Notes: generated from the letters alone by a model not told the origin. 64,000 bases of DNA from Pseudomonas sp. GM18 (GCF_000282195.1 NZ_AKJT01000035.1:1-64000); one strand, 5' to 3'. Positions 29,904 through 39,098 are shown, numbered from the stretch's first letter. Numbers and translations: made by a program.

Positions 29904-30179
29904 ATGGCCAGTATTAGTGTTGAGCGTGCCCACGGCCTGGGTAAGGAAGCGGCCCGCGAGAAGGCCGACAAGTTGGCGCAGAAACTGTCCGATCAATATG
30001 GCCTGGAGCCGCAGTGGTCCGGCGACACCCTGAACCTCAAGCGCTCCGGTGTGAAAGGCGCGGTGCATGTGGGCGAGGATTCGATCAGGGTCGATGTTGA
30101 ACTGGGGCTGTTGATGTCCGCCATGAGCGGCACCATCAAGTCGGAAATCGAAAGGGCCCTCGACAAAGCCCTTGCGTGA
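29904..30179 (+). CDS. Polyhydroxyalkanoic acid system family protein
   Basis: A 91-residue protein matching the small PHA granule-region family (VERAHGLGKEAAREKADKLA near the start; GTIKSEIERALDKALA at the end). The family is found beside pha genes, but its molecular role is not established. It lies divergent from ubiE and 226 bases before phaI. There is a weak Shine-Dalgarno (CAGGAG at 29891-29896). It may bind granules or influence phasin function; this is not shown by the sequence. Confidence 0.85.
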   Translation: MASISVERAHGLGKEAAREKADKLAQKLSDQYGLEPQWSGDTLNLKRSGVKGAVHVGEDSIRVDVELGLLMSAMSGTIKSEIERALDKALA

Positions 30180-30185
30180 TTGCGA

Positions 30186-30282
30186 CCTGTGGAGCGAGGC
30201 TTGCTCGCGAAGGCGGAGGTCCTGCCCTCGAAGATGTTGCGGATGGACCGGCCTCTTTGCGAGCAAGCTTCGCTCCTACAGG
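30186..30282. repeat. REP-type inverted pair (BIME-like)
   Basis: GGAGCGAGGCTTGCTCGC at 30191-30208 and GCGAGCAAGCTTCGCTCC at 30259-30276 face each other across about 50 bases. Both carry the common Pseudomonas REP core (GAGCGA/GCTTGCTCGC). The pair begins seven bases after the preceding stop codon and could form one long stem. Confidence 0.85.
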
Positions 30283-30405
30283 TATTTCACGGCACGCAAT
30301 TGTTGCGGTTGTTAGGGTGCCGTTTCTAATTTTTCTCCCTACTTTGTGCCTGAGCCCGACACTTTCGCGGGCAGTTCCTCAACCCTTCTGCGCGTGAGGT
30401 GGACC

Positions 30406-30828
30406 ATGGCCAAAGTTATTTTGAAGAAAAAAGTCGACGTTGAGACCAACACTCTGAACGACGTCAAATCGTATGCCCGCAAGATCTGGCTGGCAGGCCT
30501 GGGTGCTTACACCAAGGTCGGTCAAGAGGGCAGCGAGTACGTTCAAGAGTTGATCAAGGCTGGTCAAGCTGTTGAAAAGAAAGGCAAAAAAGTAGTTGCT
30601 GAGAAACTTGAAGCGGCTAATGCCGAGATCGATGAAGCCAAGAGTGAAGTGAGTACTTTCAAAGGTAAAGTCGAACTTCAACTCGACAAAGTCGAGAAGG
30701 CTTTCGATACGCGTATCGCAAGTGCCTTGAATCGTATCGGCATTCCGTCTAAACATGACGTGGAGACACTCTCTGCTAAGCTCGATGAGCTGACAGCATT
30801 GCTCGAACGTGTCGCGCGTAAATCTTAA
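30406..30828 (+). CDS. phaI: PHA granule-associated phasin PhaI
   Basis: A 140-residue phasin. It is a largely helical protein with the shared phasin motif YARKIWLAGLGAY at about residues 23-35, followed by a coiled-coil-like region (LEAANAEIDEAKSEV). The ATG at 30406 is chosen because GAGGTGG lies just upstream. It lacks the lysine/alanine-rich DNA-binding tail of PhaF. PhaI coats mcl-PHA granules and regulates their number. It is ten bases upstream of phaF in one operon, which in P. putida is repressed or modulated by PhaD. Confidence 0.93.
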   Translation: MAKVILKKKVDVETNTLNDVKSYARKIWLAGLGAYTKVGQEGSEYVQELIKAGQAVEKKGKKVVAEKLEAANAEIDEAKSEVSTFKGKVELQLDKVEKAFDTRIASALNRIGIPSKHDVETLSAKLDELTALLERVARKS

Positions 30829-30838
30829 GGAGAACGGG

Positions 30839-31657
30839 ATGGCTGGCAAAAAGAATACTGAAAAAGAAGGCAGCTCGTGGATCGGGAAGGTCGAAGACTA
30901 CTCCCGCAAGATCTGGCTGGCTGGTTTAGGCGTGTACTCGAAGATTGATACTGACGGCAGCAAACTCTTCGATGCATTGGTTAAGGACGGCGAGAAAGCC
31001 GAGAAGCTCACCAAGAGCGCTGTCGGCAAGACTGTCGATGCTGCCAAGGACTCCGCTTCGTCGGCCAAGTCGCGCATCAGCGGCGTGAAAGATCGCGCAC
31101 TGGGCAAGTGGGATGAGCTGGAAGGGGCTTTCGACAAGCGCCTGAACAGCGCCATTTCGCGCCTGGGTGTACCGAGCCGCAATGAAGTCAAGGCACTGCA
31201 CAGCAAGGTCGATACCCTGACCAAGCAAATCGAAAAACTCACCGGTGCCAAGGTTGCGCCTGTTGCGGCGAAAACCGCGGCGGCCAAACCTGCAGCTAAA
31301 AGCGCTGCCAAACCATTGGCCAAGGCCGCAGCGAAGCCTGCCGCCAAACCGGCAGCCAAAACTGCTGCTGCGAAACCTGCAGCCAAAGCGGCCGCTAAAC
31401 CCGCTGTAAAAGCTGCTGCAAAACCAGCCGCTAAACCGGCGGCCAAACCTGTAGCTAAAACCGTAGCGGCCAAACCCGCTGCAGCGAAGAAGCCAGCAGT
31501 GAAAAAACCGGCAGCCCCGAAAGCGGCCGCCCCGAAACCAGCAGTGGCTGCCGCCAAACCGGCAACCCCGGTCAGTCCGGCGAACTCTGCCGCTGCGCCG
31601 ACCCCTGCTGTAACCCCGACTGCTGCTCCGGCTCCGGCGCCAACCAGTCAGTCCTGA
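30839..31657 (+). CDS. phaF: PHA granule-associated phasin PhaF with histone-like tail
   Basis: A 272-residue phasin. Residues 1-137 form the granule-binding domain, sharing YSRKIWLAGLGVY with PhaI and ending in a leucine-zipper-like stretch (KVDTLTKQIEKL). Residues 138-272 are an Ala/Lys/Pro-rich histone H1-like tail of AAKPAAK-type repeats that binds DNA nonspecifically. The P. putida homologue links granules to the nucleoid and helps segregate them. AAGGAG at 30827-30832 supports the ATG at 30839; an earlier in-frame ATG overlaps phaI. Confidence 0.96.
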   Translation: MAGKKNTEKEGSSWIGKVEDYSRKIWLAGLGVYSKIDTDGSKLFDALVKDGEKAEKLTKSAVGKTVDAAKDSASSAKSRISGVKDRALGKWDELEGAFDKRLNSAISRLGVPSRNEVKALHSKVDTLTKQIEKLTGAKVAPVAAKTAAAKPAAKSAAKPLAKAAAKPAAKPAAKTAAAKPAAKAAAKPAVKAAAKPAAKPAAKPVAKTVAAKPAAAKKPAVKKPAAPKAAAPKPAVAAAKPATPVSPANSAAAPTPAVTPTAAPAPAPTSQS

Positions 31658-31658
31658 T

Positions 31659-31768
31659 GATCGTTCCCACGCTCCGCGTGGGAATGCCTCACCGGACGCT
31701 CCGCGTCCATTTCGGCAGTGACGCAGAGCGTCACCGGCTGCATTCCCACGCGGAGCATGGGAACGATC
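31659..31768. repeat. Long composite palindromic repeat (copy 7)
   Basis: It has the outer ends GATCGTTCCCACGC and the near-complement ending GGGAACGATC, with inner GACGC/GCGTC hairpins. It begins one base after the phaF stop codon and separates that stop from the phaF terminator, as if inserted there. Confidence 0.92.
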
Positions 31769-31769
31769 A

Positions 31770-31798
31770 CGCCCGGCCTGTAAAGGTCGGGCGTTTTT
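31770..31798 (+). terminator. Rho-independent terminator of phaIF
   Basis: CGCCCGGCC (31770-31778) pairs with GGTCGGGCG (31785-31793) with one G-U pair around TGTAAA, followed by five T. It lies before the converging phaD. Confidence 0.92.
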
Positions 31799-31818
31799 GT
31801 TTGAGCGTTGAAAAGATC

Positions 31819-32436
31819 TTAATGCTCTTCCAGATACTGCAACGCCAACCGCTCGGTCGCGACTTTGACCGGCGGCAACAAGTGCGGTGCCACCAGCATC
31901 ATGATCTGGTACACCACCAGTCGTACTTCACCTTCACGGTCGAGAATCCGCTGATAGTCCAGCGAGAACAGCAACGTCATGGTGATTTGTTCCACCAGTT
32001 GTCCCAGCGCCTGGGTGTCACTGACCAACTGCCCCTGAGCCTTCAACTGCGCCAGCAATGAAGCCAGTGTGCGCTTCAACGCATTGAGCAGGTTGCGTAT
32101 CCCCTTGGCCAGTTTCGGCAGGCGGCCAGCAAGGTTCGACAGGTCCTGGAACAGAAACCGGTATTGGGCCAGGCGTTCGACGATCAGGTGCAGGAACAGC
32201 CAGTAATCTTCGGGGGCCAATTCCACATCGGACGGTGGATCGAGCAAGGGCGTCAGTTCGGTCTGGAAGCGTTCGAACAGCCCCAGGATCAGCGGCTCCT
32301 TACCGTGGAAGTGGTAGTAGAGGTTGCCCGGGCTGATGCCCATTTCGTTGGCCACTTCCATGGTGGAAACGTTCGGTTCGCCCTTCTGATTGAACAACTG
32401 CAGGGCACATTCGAGAATCCGGTCGCGGGTTTTCAT
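31819..32436 (-). CDS. phaD: TetR-family regulator PhaD
   Basis: A 205-residue regulator. The N-terminal helix-turn-helix (MKTRDRILECALQLFNQKGE, then VSTMEVANEMGISPGNLYYHF) is typical of TetR proteins; the C-terminal ligand domain is helical. In P. putida PhaD acts as an activator of phaC1 and phaI transcription and responds to a beta-oxidation-derived acyl-CoA; that is known for the homologue, not shown here. It is the last gene of the phaC1-phaZ-phaC2-phaD cluster and converges with phaF. Confidence 0.95.
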   Translation of the reverse strand: MKTRDRILECALQLFNQKGEPNVSTMEVANEMGISPGNLYYHFHGKEPLILGLFERFQTELTPLLDPPSDVELAPEDYWLFLHLIVERLAQYRFLFQDLSNLAGRLPKLAKGIRNLLNALKRTLASLLAQLKAQGQLVSDTQALGQLVEQITMTLLFSLDYQRILDREGEVRLVVYQIMMLVAPHLLPPVKVATERLALQYLEEH

Positions 32437-32495
32437 CCAGTCTTCTTAATGGTCGAGTCAGGCCACAGCCATTGGCGGCCGTGGTTCATTGAACG

Positions 32496-34178
32496 TCAGC
32501 GCACGCGCACGTAAGTACCGGGTGCCGCCTCCATCGGTGGATAGTTCTGGTTGCCGAGGGTCATCTGGGTTTCGTGTAGTGCGCCGGAGCGTTCCTGAAT
32601 CCAGCTCAGCCATTGCGTCCACCAACTGCCGTCGACGCGTTTGGCGTCGTAGTACCAGGCCCGCGGGTCGCTGCTCAGTTTCGGGTTCTCGACGTAGTTG
32701 GCTTTCGAATTGTGCGGCGGATTGAGAATGCTCTGCACATGACCGCTGCTCGACAGTACGAAGCGCCGCTCGCCACCCAGCAGCAAGGTCGAGCGATACA
32801 CCGCATCCCACGGGGTGATGTGATCGTTCATACCGGCCACGCTGAAACTGTCGACGGTGACTTTCTGCAGGTCGATCGGTGTGCCGCACACTTCCAGCCC
32901 GCCCGGATGACTCAGCGGGTTGTGCTTGAAGAAGTCCAGCAGGTCGCCATGAAACGCTGCCGGCAGGCGCGTGTTGTCATTGTTCCAGTAGAGGATGTCG
33001 AACGCCGGCGGCTCCTTGCCCAGCAGGTAGTTATTGACGAAGTAATTCCAGATCAAATCGTTGGGGCGCATCCAGGCAAAAACCCTGGCCATGTCGCGAC
33101 CTTCCAGAACGCCCTTCTGATACGAGCGGCGCTTGGCCGCTTCCAGGGTCTGTTCGTCGACGAAGAGGGTGGCCGGGCTTTCTATCTGACTGTCGAGCAG
33201 GCTGACCAGATAGGTCGCGCTGGACACCCGCCGCAGCTGTCGTTTGGCCTGCAAGTGCCCTTGCAGCGCGGCGATGGTCAGCCCGCCGGCGCAGGCACCC
33301 ATCAGGTTGACGTCGCGCGCACCGGTGATCGCCCGGCACACATTCATCGCTTCTTCGGCGGCTTCGACGTAAGACGACAGCCCCCATTCGCGGTGACGCA
33401 CATCGGGATTGCGCCAGCTGATCACGAAGGTCTGCAAGCCGTTTTTGAGGGCGAACTGGACGAAGCTGTTGCTCGGGCTCAAGTCGAAAATGTAGAACTT
33501 GTTGATTTGTGGCGGCACGATCAGCAACGGCTTGGAATACTGTTTTTCGCTCATCGGCTTGTACTGGATCAGCTCCAGCAGCTCATTGCGAAACACCACG
33601 GAGCCGGTGGTGGTGGCGACTGTCTTGCCTACCTCGAATGCTTGTTTGGTGACCTGTCTGGGCAAGCCGTCGTTGTGCAGCAGGTCGTCGAGCAGATGGC
33701 CGATACCCCGCACCAGACTGTGACCGCCGGAATTGAAGATCTCCTTGATCGCCAGCGGATTGAGCAGGGTGTTGGACGGTGCCACGGCGTCGTTGATCAA
33801 GGCAAATGCAAAGTGGGCGCGGGCGCGGTCGTCCGGGCTCAGGTTGCTCTCGTCGATCCAGTTCTTGACCTCTATCTGCCAGCTCAGATAGGCCTGCAGG
33901 CTGCGGCGATAAAAAGGATTGAGGCTCCACGTCGGGTCGGCAAAGCGACTGTCCTGTGGGCTGATCGGGTGAAGAGTCTCACCCAACAGCACGCGACCCA
34001 GCTGGCCGCCCAGTTTCAAGGCATGCCGGGCCGTGTACACTGGATTGCGCAGGCCGTGGGCGGCCAGGCTGCGCAAGGTTGAAAGCAAGTCCCGGCCGCG
34101 CAGACCGGTAACCGCACTCTGTGCGTTGATGAATGCAGCGGGAGTGGGCAAGGAGCCCTTCGCTGGTTTGTCGCGCAT
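32496..34178 (-). CDS. phaC2: Class II poly(3-hydroxyalkanoate) synthase 2
   Basis: A 560-residue mcl-PHA synthase that polymerises (R)-3-hydroxyacyl-CoA of 6-14 carbons. The lipase-like box is GACAGG with nucleophile C296. The aspartate is in SVAGMNDHITPW and the histidine in SSSGHVQSILNPP. It is about half identical to PhaC1 and shares the spacing of all three catalytic residues. It lies downstream of phaZ and upstream of phaD. Confidence 0.97.
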   Translation of the reverse strand: MRDKPAKGSLPTPAAFINAQSAVTGLRGRDLLSTLRSLAAHGLRNPVYTARHALKLGGQLGRVLLGETLHPISPQDSRFADPTWSLNPFYRRSLQAYLSWQIEVKNWIDESNLSPDDRARAHFAFALINDAVAPSNTLLNPLAIKEIFNSGGHSLVRGIGHLLDDLLHNDGLPRQVTKQAFEVGKTVATTTGSVVFRNELLELIQYKPMSEKQYSKPLLIVPPQINKFYIFDLSPSNSFVQFALKNGLQTFVISWRNPDVRHREWGLSSYVEAAEEAMNVCRAITGARDVNLMGACAGGLTIAALQGHLQAKRQLRRVSSATYLVSLLDSQIESPATLFVDEQTLEAAKRRSYQKGVLEGRDMARVFAWMRPNDLIWNYFVNNYLLGKEPPAFDILYWNNDNTRLPAAFHGDLLDFFKHNPLSHPGGLEVCGTPIDLQKVTVDSFSVAGMNDHITPWDAVYRSTLLLGGERRFVLSSSGHVQSILNPPHNSKANYVENPKLSSDPRAWYYDAKRVDGSWWTQWLSWIQERSGALHETQMTLGNQNYPPMEAAPGTYVRVR

Positions 34179-34307
34179 GAGTCAACACTCCTTCGTCTTC
34201 AGGCCAAAAACAAACTCACCGAACAAAACACCATAGACGTTGTTGCGGATTGTTGCGCGGTACGACGTCCTGCCAACCCTCTTTTCCTACACCAAGGCCG
34301 GGGCCGG

Positions 34308-35162
34308 TCAACTGCCCGATGGCGCCGGATGCGGATGCATCACTGCGCGCTGACGTTCCTCTTGGAGAAACTTCATGATGATCGGTGCCACCGCTTCGGC
34401 CCGGGTAATCAAGAACAGATGCCCGTCGTCGATGATGTGCAGTTGGGCATTGGGAATTCGCCAGGCCAGCATGCGCATATTGATCAGCGGGATCAGAGGG
34501 TCATCATCGCCGGCCAGCACCAGGGTCGGCTGGTGGATCTTGTGCAGCCAGTGAATGCTGGTCCAGCCGAACCCGGCGAACAGCTGCCAGTAGTAGCCCA
34601 GTTTGCCTGCCGAGCGAACCCGCGCGGCGTGACTGGCAGCCAGGGTCGGATCGCGACGGAATGAGCCGCCATAGATCATCGGCGCGATGCGAATCACATG
34701 GGACGGCTGGATGTAGCGTCGTGGGCTGGCCATCATCCACAGCACTTTCGGTTTGCCCGGCACCATCACTGTTCCGGCCGCCGTGGCTGCCAGCACCAGC
34801 TTCTTGCAGCGCTCGGGATAGTCATGGGCGAATTGCTGCGCCAGAGCGCCACCCCATGACACGCCGATCACATTGACCTGCCCGTAATCGAGATAGTCGA
34901 GCATTCGCGCCGTCAGCTTCGCCAGGCCCGGAAAGCGATACGGCCGGCTGGGCGTCGATGAGCCACCGACACCGGGGACGTCGAAGGCGATGACTTCCAG
35001 GTCCGGATCCAGCGCCTGGACGAACGGAAATATCAGCTCCAGGTTGGCACCGATGCCATTGAAAACCAGCAAGGGCGTCAAGTGAGGCTTGCCGGGGCGT
35101 ACCGCGGTGCGGAGGGTCTGCCCATCCAGGTTGACGGTACGAAATACGAACGGTTGCGGCAT
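34308..35162 (-). CDS. phaZ: Intracellular mcl-PHA depolymerase
   Basis: A 284-residue alpha/beta-hydrolase attached to PHA granules that releases 3-hydroxyalkanoic acids. The lipase box is GVSWGG with S102; the aspartate is in LVLAGDDDPLIP and the histidine in IDDGHLFLITR. S102 agrees with the catalytic serine of P. putida PhaZ. It lies between the two synthase genes, and a terminator-like hairpin at 35255 separates it from phaC1. Confidence 0.96.
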   Translation of the reverse strand: MPQPFVFRTVNLDGQTLRTAVRPGKPHLTPLLVFNGIGANLELIFPFVQALDPDLEVIAFDVPGVGGSSTPSRPYRFPGLAKLTARMLDYLDYGQVNVIGVSWGGALAQQFAHDYPERCKKLVLAATAAGTVMVPGKPKVLWMMASPRRYIQPSHVIRIAPMIYGGSFRRDPTLAASHAARVRSAGKLGYYWQLFAGFGWTSIHWLHKIHQPTLVLAGDDDPLIPLINMRMLAWRIPNAQLHIIDDGHLFLITRAEAVAPIIMKFLQEERQRAVMHPHPAPSGS

Positions 35163-35242
35163 GCACGAAGCCCTGTAGGTTTTAAACGCTGCTCGGGCCT
35201 TCCCGGGCCGTCGCAGAATGTTCGAGGCTGGCCTCGAGGCTG

Positions 35243-35276
35243 ATTAATAACAATCGCGGCACCTCCCAGTGCCGCG
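35243..35276 (-). terminator. Hairpin terminator or attenuator between phaC1 and phaZ
   Basis: CGCGGCAC (35255-35262) and GTGCCGCG (35269-35276) are perfect complements around six bases. On the minus strand it is followed by the T-rich ATTGTTATTAAT. It could give partial termination after phaC1 and so lower expression of phaZ and later genes. Confidence 0.7.
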
Positions 35277-35296
35277 GACTGCGAGTTGTTTGAAAC

Positions 35297-36976
35297 TCAA
35301 CGTTCGTGCACATATGTGCCTGGTGACGCTTCACCCGCGGGATAGGCCTTGTTGCCAAGGTTGGCGGGGGACTTCTTCAGTTTGCCGGAGCGCTCGGCCT
35401 GCCACGCCTGCCAGTGCAGCCACCAGGAGTCGGTGTGCTTGGTGGAGTTTTCCATCCAGTCCTCGGCTTTGACCGGCATGTCAGTGCTGGTCATGTAGCG
35501 TGCTTTCGGATTGCCCGGCGGGTTCAGGATGCTCTGGATATGTCCGCTGCTGGACAGCACGAATTCGACCTTGCCGCCGAACAGTTGTGCCGACTTGTAG
35601 CAGGACTTCCACGGGGTGATGTGATCGTTGGTGCCGGCCAGGGAAAAGATGTCGGCATCGACCTGTTTGAGGTCGATCGGCGTGCCGCACACTTCCAGTG
35701 CGTTGGGTCGGATCAGTGGGTTGTTTTTGAACATCTCGATCAGGTCGCCGTGGAAAGCGGCCGGCAGGCGAGTGGTGTCGTTGTTCCAGAACAGAATGTC
35801 GAACACCGGTGGCTCGTTGCCCAACAGGTAGTTGTTGACCCAGTAGTTCCAGATCAAGTCGTTGGGGCGCATCCAGGCGAAGACTTTCGCCATGTCGCGG
35901 CCTTCCAGCACACCGGCCTGGTAGGAATGGCGCTTGGCGGCTTCGAGGGTCTGCTCGTCGACGAACAGGGCCACGTCGCTGTCGAGGGTGGTGTCGAGCA
36001 CGCTGACCAGCAGCGTCAGGGCGTTTACTTTCTTTTCGCCGATCGCTGCGTAATGACCCAGCAGGGCGGTGCAGGTAATGCCGCCGGAGCAGGCACCGAG
36101 CATGTTCACGTCTTTGCTGCCGGTGATCGCGGTGACTACATCGACTGCTTCCTTGAGCGCTTCGATGTAGGTCGACAGACCCCACTCGCGTTGCTCCTTG
36201 GTCGGGTTGCGCCAGCTGACAATGAACGTCTGCACGTTGTTGCGCAGGCAGAAGCGCGCCAGGCTCTTGTCCGGGCTCAGGTCGAAAACATAGAACTTGT
36301 TGATTTGCGGCGGCACCACCAGCAGTGGGCGTTCATGCACCTGCTCGGTGATCGGCTTGTACTGGATCAGTTCCAGCACGTCGTTGCGAAAGACCACTGC
36401 GCCTTCGGTCACGCCCAGGCTCTTGCCGACTTCGAACGCGCCCATGTTGACCTGGCTCGGCATGCCGCCATTGTGGATCAGATCCTTGGCCAGATGGGAG
36501 AGGCCGTCGAGCAGGCTTTTGCCGCCGGTTTCGAAGAAGCGTTTGACCGCCGCCGGGTTGGCCGCCGTGTTGGTCGGGGCCATGGCTTCGGTCATGAGGT
36601 TGATCACGAAATGCCCGCGAGCGACGTCCTTGGGCGAGAGATTGCTCTTATCGATCCAGGTGTGGAGCTCCTTGCGCCACGCCAGATAAGTTTGCAAATA
36701 ACGTTTGTAGAGAGGGTTTTGACTCCAGGCCGGGTCGAGGAAACGGCGGTCGTCGCTTTGCGGTTGAAGCTCGGATTTTCCGAACAGCACGTTCTTGAGT
36801 TCGATGCCGAAATGGGCGACGTGCCTGGCACTGTGGATGGGTTGTCTGATGGCCTGGGTCAGCACCATTCGAGCGGAACCCAGTAGATCCTTTCTACGCA
36901 GCCCAACAACAGGATTCAGTCCCAAGGTATTTTCTGAAGCCTGGAATTTCAGGTCATCGTTTTGCTTGTTACTCAT
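35297..36976 (-). CDS. phaC1: Class II poly(3-hydroxyalkanoate) synthase 1
   Basis: A 559-residue mcl-PHA synthase. The nucleophile is C296 in GACSGG; the aspartate is in SLAGTNDHITPW and the histidine in SSSGHIQSILNPP. The N-terminus MSNKQNDDLKFQASENTLG is typical of PhaC1. It is the first gene of the pha cluster, so it is transcribed from the region 36977-37230 where a sigma-54-like site is seen. The enzyme is bound to the granule surface and uses (R)-3-hydroxyacyl-CoA from beta-oxidation or PhaG. Confidence 0.98.
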   Translation of the reverse strand: MSNKQNDDLKFQASENTLGLNPVVGLRRKDLLGSARMVLTQAIRQPIHSARHVAHFGIELKNVLFGKSELQPQSDDRRFLDPAWSQNPLYKRYLQTYLAWRKELHTWIDKSNLSPKDVARGHFVINLMTEAMAPTNTAANPAAVKRFFETGGKSLLDGLSHLAKDLIHNGGMPSQVNMGAFEVGKSLGVTEGAVVFRNDVLELIQYKPITEQVHERPLLVVPPQINKFYVFDLSPDKSLARFCLRNNVQTFIVSWRNPTKEQREWGLSTYIEALKEAVDVVTAITGSKDVNMLGACSGGITCTALLGHYAAIGEKKVNALTLLVSVLDTTLDSDVALFVDEQTLEAAKRHSYQAGVLEGRDMAKVFAWMRPNDLIWNYWVNNYLLGNEPPVFDILFWNNDTTRLPAAFHGDLIEMFKNNPLIRPNALEVCGTPIDLKQVDADIFSLAGTNDHITPWKSCYKSAQLFGGKVEFVLSSSGHIQSILNPPGNPKARYMTSTDMPVKAEDWMENSTKHTDSWWLHWQAWQAERSGKLKKSPANLGNKAYPAGEASPGTYVHER

Positions 36977-37097
36977 CTACGACGCTCCATTGTCCTGAGG
37001 CGAGTACCTGAGCCCAGCTGTGTAGTCACACAATGCGCCAGGTACTACTGCTCGGGTGACCGTTAATTGCATAGCTGCTTTTCAGTTCAGAGAGCAC

Positions 37098-37113
37098 TGC
37101 ACGGAACTTGCCA
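37098..37113 (-). promoter_or_regulatory. Candidate sigma-54 promoter of phaC1
   Basis: On the minus strand TGGCAAGTTCCGTGCA has GG and GC separated by ten bases, as in -24/-12 promoters (consensus TGGCAC-N5-TTGCA). It lies about 120 bases before the phaC1 ATG. Sigma-54-like promoters have been proposed upstream of phaC1 in other Pseudomonas. The -12 half (GTGCA) is imperfect. Confidence 0.5.
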
Positions 37114-37230
37114 GCCCCATTGGTTACCCGAGTTTAATTTTTTTCGCAAGCGGGCCAATCGTTGACCCGGCAGCCAAGCATTCAAACAGATGGAATTAGA
37201 AAATGCCCTCTAAATACCCCGAGGCCTGAC

Positions 37231-37608
37231 CTAGAGCATCAGCTTGACGACCGACTCGTTCGGATCACGGGTCTTTCCAGCCGATTTGAGTTCGGCAAGA
37301 TAATCGTTCCACAGATCCTCTTGGCGTACGGCCAACTGGTACAGATATTCCCAGGTGAACAGTCCGCTGTCGTGGCCGTCGTCGAAGGTCAATTTCAGTG
37401 CGTACTGACCGGCCGGTTCGACCTTGCTCAGGCCTACGCCGATCTTGCCAAATTGCAGGATAGGTTTGCCGTGGCCCTGGACCTCGGCGGAAGGAGAGTG
37501 CACGCGAAGGAATTCTGCGGGCAGGTGATACTCCTCGCCGGACGCGTATTTGAGCGTCAGGGTTTTTGAGGCTTTGTGCAGTTTGATGTCGGTGGGGAGT
37601 TGGGTCAT
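37231..37608 (-). CDS. DUF971 protein (gamma-butyrobetaine hydroxylase-like N-terminal domain)
   Basis: A 125-residue protein of the DUF971 family. Markers are LHKASKTLTLKYASGEEYHL, PAEFLRVHSPSAEVQG, and DDGHDSGLFTWEYLYQLA. The same fold forms the N-terminal domain of gamma-butyrobetaine hydroxylases and appears in some Fe-S carrier proteins, but the stand-alone function is not established. It follows hslVU, in the usual Pseudomonas order, separated by a palindromic repeat. There are no cysteines in this copy, so metal binding by cysteines is excluded. Confidence 0.88.
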   Translation of the reverse strand: MTQLPTDIKLHKASKTLTLKYASGEEYHLPAEFLRVHSPSAEVQGHGKPILQFGKIGVGLSKVEPAGQYALKLTFDDGHDSGLFTWEYLYQLAVRQEDLWNDYLAELKSAGKTRDPNESVVKLML

Positions 37609-37638
37609 GGCAGGTCGTCCGTCTATGTGGAACGTTGT

Positions 37639-37670
37639 GTAGGAGCTGCCGCAGTCTGCGCAGCTCCTAC
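37639..37670. repeat. Palindromic repeat with GTAGGAGCTG arms
   Basis: GTAGGAGCTG at 37639-37648 and CAGCTCCTAC at 37661-37670 enclose CGCA/TGCG. It is the same core as 42-71 and the half-site near 42467. No T-tract follows on either strand. It lies between hslU and the DUF971 gene and may act as a REP-like 3' stabiliser. Confidence 0.8.
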
Positions 37671-37702
37671 TGGTTTCACGTTCTCACAGGAGAGTAGGTG
37701 AC

Positions 37703-39043
37703 CTACAGGATATAACGGGACAGGTCTTCGTTCTGCGCCAATTCGCCCAAGTGGCTGTTGACGTAATCGGCATCGATCAGGATCGCCTTTTCGTCATGGG
37801 TGCTGGCCAGATCGCCAGCGCTGAACGACACCTCTTCGAGCAGACGCTCCAGCAAGGTGTGCAGGCGACGGGCGCCGATGTTCTCGGTCTTCTCGTTGAC
37901 CTGCCAGGCAATCTCGGCAATACGCTTGATGCCGTCCGGCTGGAACTCGATGAGCAGCCCTTCGGTTTTCAGCAGCGCGCAATACTGCTCGGTGAGCGAT
38001 GCATGCGGCTCGCTAAGAATGCGTTCGAAATCTTCCGGGCTCAGTGCCTTGAGTTCGACTCGAATCGGCAGGCGACCTTGCAGCTCGGGCACCAGATCAC
38101 TCGGCTTGCTCAGGTGGAATGCACCGGAGGCGATGAACAGGATGTGGTCGGTCTTGACCATGCCCAGTTTGGTGTTGACGGTGCAGCCTTCGATCAACGG
38201 CAGCAAGTCGCGCTGTACGCCTTCACGGGACACATCGACACCACCGGAGTTACCGCGCTTGGCGACCTTGTCGATTTCGTCGATGAACACGATGCCATGC
38301 TGCTCGACGGCTTCCAGCGCCTTGGCCTTCAATTCTTCTTCGTTGACCAGGCGACCGGCTTCTTCGTCGCGCACCAGTCTCAGCGCTTCCTTGACCTTGA
38401 GCTTGCGGTTTTTGCGCTTGCCCTTGCCCATGTTGGCGAACAGGCTTTGCAGCTGGTTGGTCATTTCTTCCATGCCCGGTGGCGCGGAGATATCGACGCC
38501 GGAGATTTCGGCAACTTCGATTTCGATCTCCTTGTCATCCAGCTGACCTTCACGCAGGCGTTTGCGGAACAGCTGACGGGTGTTGGAGTCCTGGGCCGGG
38601 GCAGCGTCTTCGTTGCTGAAGCCCATGCGTGCCGGAGGCAGCAAGGCGTCGAGGATGCGCTCTTCGGCGGCATCTTCGGCGCGGTGACGAACCTTGGTCA
38701 TTTCCTGTTCGCGCAGCAGTTTGATCGCCGCGTCGGCCAGATCACGAATGATCGATTCGACGTCGCGGCCGACATAGCCCACTTCGGTGAATTTGGTCGC
38801 TTCGACTTTGATGAACGGCGCGTTGGCGAGTTTGGCCAGGCGACGGGCGATCTCGGTTTTACCGACGCCGGTCGGGCCGATCATCAGGATGTTCTTGGGG
38901 GTGACTTCGACGCGCAGCTCTTCTGGCAGCTGCATCCGGCGCCAGCGGTTGCGCAACGCGATGGCGACGGCGCGTTTGGCATCGTCCTGGCCGATGATAT
39001 GGCGATTGAGTTCGTGGACGATTTCACGGGGGGTCATGGGCAT
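37703..39043 (-). CDS. hslU: ATP-dependent protease ATPase subunit HslU
   Basis: A 446-residue AAA+ unfoldase that forms a hexamer and feeds substrates to HslV. N-terminal [20 protein letters not shown], Walker [11 protein letters not shown], the pore loop GYVGRD, Walker [11 protein letters not shown], the intermediate domain (about 110-230), and the conserved C-terminal DLSRYIL that inserts into HslV are all present. It lies 55 bases after hslV in a heat-shock operon. Confidence 0.98.
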   Translation of the reverse strand: MPMTPREIVHELNRHIIGQDDAKRAVAIALRNRWRRMQLPEELRVEVTPKNILMIGPTGVGKTEIARRLAKLANAPFIKVEATKFTEVGYVGRDVESIIRDLADAAIKLLREQEMTKVRHRAEDAAEERILDALLPPARMGFSNEDAAPAQDSNTRQLFRKRLREGQLDDKEIEIEVAEISGVDISAPPGMEEMTNQLQSLFANMGKGKRKNRKLKVKEALRLVRDEEAGRLVNEEELKAKALEAVEQHGIVFIDEIDKVAKRGNSGGVDVSREGVQRDLLPLIEGCTVNTKLGMVKTDHILFIASGAFHLSKPSDLVPELQGRLPIRVELKALSPEDFERILSEPHASLTEQYCALLKTEGLLIEFQPDGIKRIAEIAWQVNEKTENIGARRLHTLLERLLEEVSFSAGDLASTHDEKAILIDADYVNSHLGELAQNEDLSRYIL

Positions 39044-39098
39044 AGTAATTGGCGGTCCTCAAGCAAAAGTAAGCCGTGGCGCTTAGGCCAAGACAGGC

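Noticed and set aside
31339..31560. Apparent tandem DNA repeats
   Set aside because: They are the coding repeats of the PhaF tail, in frame, with varied codons.
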